Assembly: GCA_002081555.1 (NCBI GenBank) | Contig: KV921211.1 | Location: forward strand, 627 to 37,786 | DNA length: 37,160 nucleotides | DNA from: Protostelium mycophagum | Taxonomy: Eukaryota; Evosea; Variosea; Protosteliida; Protosteliaceae | Direction of reading: 5' to 3' | Part shown: positions 30,864-37,160 of the stretch, one piece after another | Layout of the letters: every line of letters begins with the position of its first letter | Numbering within the stretch: the first letter of the stretch is position 1 | The notes under the pieces: model-generated | Database searches by the model: none | Told to the model about the DNA's origin: nothing | The model's input: only the letters and a program-made list of their open reading frames with translations | Translations under genes and position numbers: made by a program

Positions 30864-32998
30864 CTAAAAAATAAAATTGGAGAGTGGTTTTAACGATCTT
30901 GCTAATTTTGTACAAAAGTTTACCGGAATTATGATAACCGGTTTGCGAATTTTGTAAATGCTCTGGTTGCAGGTGAAGGTCATGGGAAGTCTCGACAGCA
31001 TCTTTTTACCAGTATTCTCTATCGTCATTTTTAACTTGAAGATTGGGCCAATGCCAGCAACCTGTACAAGTGAGTTGTAGACGTCGACAGGTTGTGGTAG
31101 AAAGTTATCCACCATATCACCTGTGCAGAAAGACGAACTGACCCTCCTTGCGAATATGAGACACCCACATCACTATCAGTCACAACCTTTTCTGTTCAAT
31201 ATAAAAATTCAAAAGGCTGCTCACCTCTACAAATGCCTTGGCCGTCGTCAGTCTCAACTTGTGCAGCTCTCTTTGAAAAATTCTGTGCATCTCTGTGCTA
31301 TTTTTAGTAACAAATGAGGAGTGGACACACCTGTCGAGTGCATCTTCTCTCTCTCTGCTTGTTCTAAATATAATTTATTTTTTCTGGGTACTTGTAAAGG
31401 TGTATCTGCCTCCTGTACCACTTTTTTTATAGCGGCAGTGAGGTTGGCGGATCTACAAGTTTCAGATCTCGTTTGAAGATTTCTGATCTGACCTCGATAA
31501 TATTTTGCAGGCGACACCACCATTAGCCATCACCAAAACTAAAGAGTTGCTCTCCCTCGAAAACCTTCCAAATCGCATTCCAATCACATGATCCTGTCGA
31601 AGTCATTTCAACATTGTGTGAGGTGTCACCAACTCACGTTGAGTGTGATCACATTCACAAGGTTTTTGTCGTTGTAAATGTGAACATCGTTGTTTTCCAA
31701 TGCGACCAACACGCACTTGGCTCCAGAAGATTCTAGTATCAGCGGCGCCATAGAAGTGATATTATGCTGCATATAGAGGGTGTACAGTTTCTGTCTTTGT
31801 TAATTTAAAAAACGTACGTAATTGCCCACCTTGCTGGCAAAAGCTTTGATCGTCTTATCTACACATCCTACGATTAAAGCTCTCTCCACATCCACCAGAC
31901 CTAATGCATGACTTTCCAAATCAATTCTGTCCTTCGAAATCACTCCGTTCTACATCATTTCATTAATCTAATATCTTATCTACAACAGTGTAGATTGAGA
32001 TATCTACCTGTATTATGTAAATGACGCCACTTCGTGTGACAACATGAATTTTGTGGTCCACATCAAATACTCCGGATGCTGTGATCATAGTTGGCTCTGA
32101 AGGTAATTGGAACTGTATTTTTCAAAATCATTGTATTTCTGAATGGAGATACCTTTTTCAGCACATTAGACGCATTCGGGCTAAGAATGTACACTGTAGA
32201 ATTTTCTGCACCAACAATGAGGCATCCTGCTGATGTTTCTTCCTGCCTCGATTTGTAAAGGCTCGTCATACATGTGATTACGGTCTACAATGTTCATTTC
32301 ATCATTTTGCTTAAAAACAGTCATACCTGTGTTGGCAGTGTTCTGCTCGGTTTGACGATGGAGATCAATTTCTCACGATGACTTGGCTCTGTTTTGGCTA
32401 TAAATTCGTTTGAGTATGGCGTCAATCTCACGCCTCCTTCGCGCAGTGTGACGAGTGTCTTTGCCGCTTCATCATGTTCGATACCCGAGTCAATCAAGTG
32501 CAGCCACACCTGCAGGAATTAATGCAAAATATTTTAGAGCTGATCACCTCTTGTTCTCGTGTATCAGGAGCTGCAATTGGCAGATTGAATTTGTAAAAAG
32601 GTCTCATTGACTTATAAATATAGATGCTTGGTCCTGCGGCAACGGCTACAGCGGGAAGAGATCTTGCTTCATCCATGTAATACGACACAACCGCAACTGG
32701 CGGATCGATGAGGACAGCCTCGCTCATGATGTTTGTTCCTGAGAGGCTGAGATTCGATTGATAGCCTGTCCACGATATCACCTTTGTATGCTCTTAATCT
32801 CTGATCTACATCTGCCATGACCAGCTTATAATCTCTGTCTCCCCCGACATCAGAGAAGGTGATGCAACTGCTGGTCGATCTGATACTGGCCACGGGATCA
32901 TACCAAGCATTAAGCCAGGAAGAAGTCTCTGGAGGCAGAATAGCCCCAGGCCGAACCGCACTCACTCCTGCCCTCGGCGAGGTTTTTGCTTCGGCCAT
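30864..32998 (-). CDS. BBS1: BBS1, BBSome subunit
   Basis: BBS1 is a core subunit of the BBSome, the coat that moves membrane proteins in cilia with intraflagellar transport. Start at 32998 (MAEAKTSPRAGVSAVRPGAI). Matches in order: SSWLNAWYDPVASIRSTSSC, YKLVMADVDQRLRAYKG, AGPSIYIYKSMRPFYKFNLP, ESQ-like helix IEHDEAAKTLVTL, TVITCMTSLYKSRQEETSAG, CLIVGAENSTVYILSPNA, SGVFDVDHKIHVVTRSGVIY, HALGLVDVERALIVGCVDKT, LVALENNDVHIYN, VPRKNKLYLEQAEREKMHS, MHRIFQRELHKLRLTTAKAF and VAGIGPIFKLKMTIENTGKK (gamma-adaptin-like ear). At least ten exons. The ending (about 30864-30930) is less certain: the family's last 40 residues are not evident, so the end may differ. Convergent with the small gene at 30614. Confidence 0.9.
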
Positions 32999-33302
32999 CT
33001 TGAGTTGATGTCTAACGGACAGATGATCGCCAAGTTATATTTATCTTTTTCAAAAATCAAGAATTCCAAAAAAAACAAATTTGCCTTTATCGAAGGCACG
33101 GAGTTCCGCAAATCAGTGGTCTCACGGACTCGCCTGCACAACATTTGGAGCTGGTGTGGCCTCTATAGGCACTCCTCTATTCACAAATGGAGGTGGTCTG
33201 TGTCCCTTCCTCCAAATGAATGATCAAATTTGTTCCTACAGTGAATTAAAGAGTATTCCAGGAGAAGCTGGAAGAGTCTTGTACAATTTCACGAGCACTT
33301 TA
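32999..33302. other. Intergenic stretch between BBS1 start and peptidase stop
   Basis: Upstream region of BBS1 and 3' flank of the M3 peptidase gene. A plus-strand frame open from 33081 to 33518 runs on into the antisense of the peptidase and is most likely a shadow. Confidence 0.45.
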
Positions 33303-36300
33303 TTAAACTCCGATCTCTCTCAAGAAGGCTTCGTTGCTGGGCATCCTTCCCAAGAACTCCTGCAACAGATCCATGGCGTCCACTGTGGCACCCTTTGCCA
33401 ATATGATGTCTCTGTATCTCCTGCCGACCTTCTCGTTGAGTACTCCTTCCTTTTGAAATTTCTCAAACATATCGCAGCTGTACACTGCGAATTTCTCAGT
33501 ATCTTGTCTTCCCTGTAAAATACAAGAAGCAGATAATCGCAGATTTGTCATTCGCATCTGCGAACATTCACGCGACAGGTTGATTGAGGCAAATAGAAGA
33601 AGGATGTTGATACCTTTGGACCACATGTAACCATAGTAACCGGCCTCATATCCTCCGACTATATGTCCAAATGTTGCAGCACCGTTGGTACCAGGTTGGT
33701 TAGGTGTCAACGCGATCTGTAATGATCAATCACGATCATGTAACGGAGAGGTCTTCACCTTGGAGATGAGATCAGACCATATTGCGGCAGTGTCTACAGG
33801 ACCAGAGGCGGAGTGCACTGTCATATCGAAAAGGCCAAAGAATATTTGTCTTCTGTTCTTGAAAGCCTCAAGTACGTTCTTGGCCCTGATCAATTTGGCT
33901 CTCAACTCCTCGGGTAATGTCTGAGTCATTTAGTTTTGATTGAATAAGGTGATCACGATGTATTAAATTGTTTCTGAGATTATGTTGATGGGTTCTGTGA
34001 TACCAAATTATTATATAATATTATCGTATTATGTATTATTATATTATGTGTTGGAATTCACCTCTCCAGTTTGGTAATGCGCGGATAATAATCTGAGCGC
34101 CTCAGAGTCATAACACCAGTTCTCCAACATCTGGGAAGGTGCCTCCACGAAATCTCTCTGGGTATTTGTCCCAGCGAATCTTTGGAATCTGGCCGTACTG
34201 CAGATCTCGTGCATCACGTGTCCGAATTCATGGAAGTAAGTCTCCACCTTGACAAGATGAGAACCTTTTCATGAGAGATTTCCATAACATTCACCTCGCT
34301 GAACAGCAACAGAGAAGGCTTTGTGGGAGTCGGCTTTGTGAAATTGGCAACCATAGCTGCTGATGGATATTGTCTACTTCCATCTGTACAACGTCATCTA
34401 AATGGATTCTATTTTTAGATCACCTGGCAGAGCGAAACCTTGTAAGAGTCCAAACTCGGCTGCGTGGCCGTATTTGCCGTCACGTGGATGCAGATCTAAA
34501 TAGAAATATCCCACCAAGTCATTAGTCTGAGCGTCTACAACTCTGAATTGTTCGACGTCTTCGTGCCACACGTGTCTCTCAGATTTGCTCAATTGCTGGA
34601 ATTTCAATCCTAATAATCTCTGGTAGATCTGTCGTCTTTCATTATTGCATTATGGGAATATAATAATCTACTCACAGATAATAATCCTTCGGTGACCTTC
34701 TCAAGTGGAAAATACTCTTTAATCTTATTGTGATCCACCTTATATTTATAAATTTAATTACATTAAAAATTATTTAAATTTAAATCCTAAATATCGGACC
34801 TCGTATTCTTTCTCTAACAGGATGGTCTCGTAATATCTCCAGTCCCATATGTTCAATTTTCCGTCAAATTTCTCTCCTCTCTTTTCTTTCTCTTCCTTTT
34901 TCATCTTTAAAAGGACTTCGCGGTCTTTGTGTGCGGCAGCGTCCAACTTGGCGCTGAGGTCCTCGAGGAATTTCAGGACTGTCTCTGGGTCCTTTGCCAT
35001 CTTAGTCTCCAGGGAGTATGCGGCAGGTGACTTGTAAGACAACAGAGATGCCTCCTCTATAGTATGTCATCATCACATTATAATGACATTACAAATTCAT
35101 TTCAATGTGATGAGATGATTTACCTTGTCTTAGTAAGATGATGTCCTCCAGTAACTTGGTGTTGTCTTTTTGGCATTTACGGGAATTGGCCTCTTCCATC
35201 TTTCTTCTCGTCTCTTCCACCTCCATGCGTCAATATAATTCATATCAATACGCAGTCCATAATACAATAATTTGTTTGCAGAGAAGGCGTTGTAAACGAA
35301 GAGATTCGAGTATGTTGTGATTTTTCTACAACAAAAAGTACTTCTGCAGCTCACCTTGCATAACTGCAAGAGAGGGATCAGATCGGGGTACTTCAATGAC
35401 ACGATGTAGATCGTCTCTCCTTCCTTTTCCTTCTTCTCTAATGATGACAAGTAATCATCGGACATCCCTTCTAGATCCTTCTTTTGGAATTCCACTCTGG
35501 TCATGTCTTCGTTCAGATTCTGTTGGAATTTTGTTTTCAACTCGCTCATCTCTGTTTACAGTGAATAAAAAACGGCTCTGCACAACACCATACACATCAC
35601 GTCATGACAAAAATGGAGGATGTATTGTCTATCACAGCCAGTTTGGACTGTACAAGAGGAATATGCCGCAGATCACAAGGAGGAAACATCATGAGTGCCA
35701 CGTCATCAGATTGAACGGAAATTACTGACTTGTTTTGATCTGGGTGACGCGGTCTCTATCCTGCTGCGACAATTGCATTCCACTACGTCTGTAATCACGA
35801 AGCAGATGTTCCAACAGACGAGCTTCTTCTCCTACTAATTTACCAACCTGCATTCGTCAACTTGTGACGAATGAAAATTCCAGGATGACCTCTTCTTTGT
35901 TTTGGGTTTGGTAATCTACCAAAGCGTCATAAAGATCTCTTCTCGCAAAGACATCAGTCTGTGCGGCGTCTAACTTTGTTTGGACCTCATTAGAGACGTC
36001 TCTTGTCCTACCAACAGTGAGTGGCCGATTGTTAAATGGTAATTACTCTTTGTCAGAGGACACACTGGACGGGAAAGTGCAGGTGCTGCAAGCAGAGGCA
36101 AATTCTGCTTCTGCGTCTGAAAATGCCTTCACAGTGTTTGAGAAGGTCCTCTGTCCAGAAGGTACTTCTGCGATTGCATTGAGAGACTGAAATGGTCAGA
36201 TCGGATTGTGATCACGATAATCCACCTTGTTGAAATTGGAAATGATCTCGACAGAGAGATCTTGTATCTGCTTTGGGGTGACGTCAAAACGCAGACGATT

Positions 36301-36411
36301 GGGAAAAGAAGTTGTAGTGGTCATGAAACGTGTTATGTTGCAACGATGAAATTGGTTCTTCTGAAATGAGGGCTTTGTCTGTCTCACAGCAAGCCTCAAA
36401 AGTGGTAACAT
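33303..36411 (-). CDS. M3 zinc metallopeptidase, thimet oligopeptidase/neurolysin type
   Basis: Cleaves short peptides (up to about 17 residues), in cytosol and mitochondria. The zinc site is [17 protein letters not shown] (HEFGH), with the third ligand in [17 protein letters not shown]. Other family blocks: FNKVDY near the start, [113 protein letters not shown] and [17 protein letters not shown] before TAA 33303-33305. Start choice: ATG 36411 gives [20 protein letters not shown], a basic amphipathic leader fit for mitochondria; a second ATG at 36324 ([20 protein letters not shown]) would give a cytosolic form. More than 12 exons. One intron (33613-33485, 129 nt) is stopless and a multiple of three. 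Confidence 0.93.
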
Positions 36412-36567
36412 TTGATCTGAAACACGTGTTTCCACGCCATCAACATTTCCAAGATTGTTCGTTCGTTGTAGACCAACGGACTCGGTTTGGTGAAACTCCA
36501 CTCAGTTCAATTTTCCCCCAGAATGATATTCGTCTATGTCTTGATAAATAAAAGGGTATTCGACTGT

Positions 36568-36987
36568 TTATTTATTCTCATTTTCTGTAGTTTCATCTGG
36601 AGCGTCCACTTTGGATGATCTTGATTGAAAGGTGGTTTTATCTCAATTTTTTAGTGATAAATAACTTCAATTTGTATAATTTTGGTGTAGCCACATAGAA
36701 ATAATGCAAGTTCATTCTACTTTTTTCGGAGAGGATTGTAGATCCTCACCTAACAATAAAGTAACATTCAGTTGACTGACGATTTTGCAAAACTCAGTCA
36801 TGCGATAGCAACCGAGAGATCTTCCCATTACGCTCGGAAGAAACGGTTCTGCTGAACTAATGGTTTCGCACTGTTCCTGTATTTTGACAAACTTGGCGAA
36901 TGGATTCTGCAGACACCAAAAATACCGCCGAAATCTACATATTCTACCGTTCTCCGGCACCCACAAGTACTTTGCGTTGAACCTCAC
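36568..36987 (-). CDS. Unresolved exons of a small gene
   Basis: A minus-strand frame (about 36984 to 36775) reads NPFAKFVKIQEQCETISSAE, PFLPSVMGRSLGCYRMTEFC and KIVSQLNVTLLL before a GTGAGG donor. A separate frame ends RSSKVDAPDETTENENK then TAA 36568-36570. They may be exons of one gene, starting perhaps at ATG 36828 (MGRSLGCYRMTEF) or in an upstream exon. I do not recognise the product and the splicing is not settled. Confidence 0.3.
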
Positions 36988-37039
36988 TTCTCAACAACAA
37001 CAACACTCAACAACAACCAACACGACGACAACTATACCC

Positions 37040-37160
37040 ATGAAAATCATTCTTCTTCTCTGTTTCATCGCCGGTATCCTCTCCCAGACATGCCAGAAAT
37101 CTGACTATTGTCCTTCTACTCTGTGTGCTTGCAATGGTGCCTGCTACAGTGAGGACCAGT
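37040..37160 (+). CDS. Secreted cysteine-rich protein, N-terminal part (3' end outside window)
   Basis: Start at 37040, with CCC ATG context after a CAACAACAA-rich leader. Signal peptide MKIILLLCFIAGILSQ, then TCQKSDYCPSTLCACNGACY, then SEDQ at the window edge. The CNGACY motif is shared with the secreted gene at 6833-7510, suggesting the same family. Function unknown, extracellular location likely. Confidence 0.75.
   Translation, partial: MKIILLLCFIAGILSQTCQKSDYCPSTLCACNGACYSEDQ

Noticed and set aside
33081-33518. 145-codon plus-strand frame
   Set aside because: Its second half is the complement of the well-conserved C-terminal exon of the M3 peptidase; the first half alone has no recognisable feature or confirmed start.

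Overview
The window is eukaryotic nuclear DNA, densely packed with intron-rich protein genes on both strands. The actin end at position 1, the very short GT-AG introns, the intergenic gaps of mostly 100-400 bp and the gene set (G-protein alpha subunit, leucine-rich-repeat receptor kinase with a tyrosine-kinase-type catalytic domain, PPR protein, PLAC8-type protein, secreted cysteine-rich proteins) suggest a free-living amoebozoan. A BBSome gene (BBS1) suggests a lineage that still builds a cilium, such as a flagellated protosteloid or variosean amoeba. The organism assignment is inference. I see no rRNA, tRNA, CRISPR array, intact mobile element or viral fossil.

Layout. 1-299 (+) end of an actin gene. 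605-1166 (-) small secreted protein. 1381-3029 (-) coiled-coil plus seven-bladed WD40 protein. 3181-4896 (-) RNA ligase of the OB-fold plus ligase type (DraRnl/NgrRnl, Rnl5). 5102-6723 (+) G-alpha. 6833-7510 (-) secreted cysteine-rich protein. 7912-8199 (-) small acidic protein. 8306-9498 (+) double-hairpin membrane protein. 9800-12237 (+) coiled-coil/triple-SH3 adaptor. 12465-14356 (+) secreted, probably GPI-anchored DUF4874/DUF4832 protein. 14748-21724 (+) LRR receptor with tyrosine-kinase-like domain. 21844-22750 (-) RNA polymerase II subunit Rpb4. 22760-24656 (+) PPR protein. 24762-25085 (-) small membrane protein. 25301-27696 (-) tRNA ligase RtcB. 27879-28556 (-) exon-junction protein Y14/RBM8A. 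28733-29386 (-) Erv1/ALR sulfhydryl oxidase. 30024-30231 (+) half-length PLAC8 protein. 30614-30863 (+) small lipid-anchor candidate. 30864-32998 (-) BBS1. 33303-36411 (-) M3 (thimet-oligopeptidase type) peptidase. 36568-36987 (-) unresolved exons. 37040-37160 (+) start of another secreted cysteine-rich gene.

The genes do not form an operon or one pathway. RNA-related genes are nevertheless numerous: two unrelated RNA ligases, Y14, Rpb4 and a PPR protein. Surface signalling is represented by the LRR kinase, G-alpha and the SH3 adaptor.

The most notable sequence-level features are introns of 29-42 nt, a branch-point-like TGAC placed only 9-12 nt before the 3' splice site in many introns, a family of short ACGGT/ACCGT palindromes inside introns, and extreme gene packing (convergent stop codons with no base between them, divergent start codons 9 bp apart). 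All exon joins were made by eye from reading frame, splice signals and remembered family sequences; they have not been tested against transcripts.
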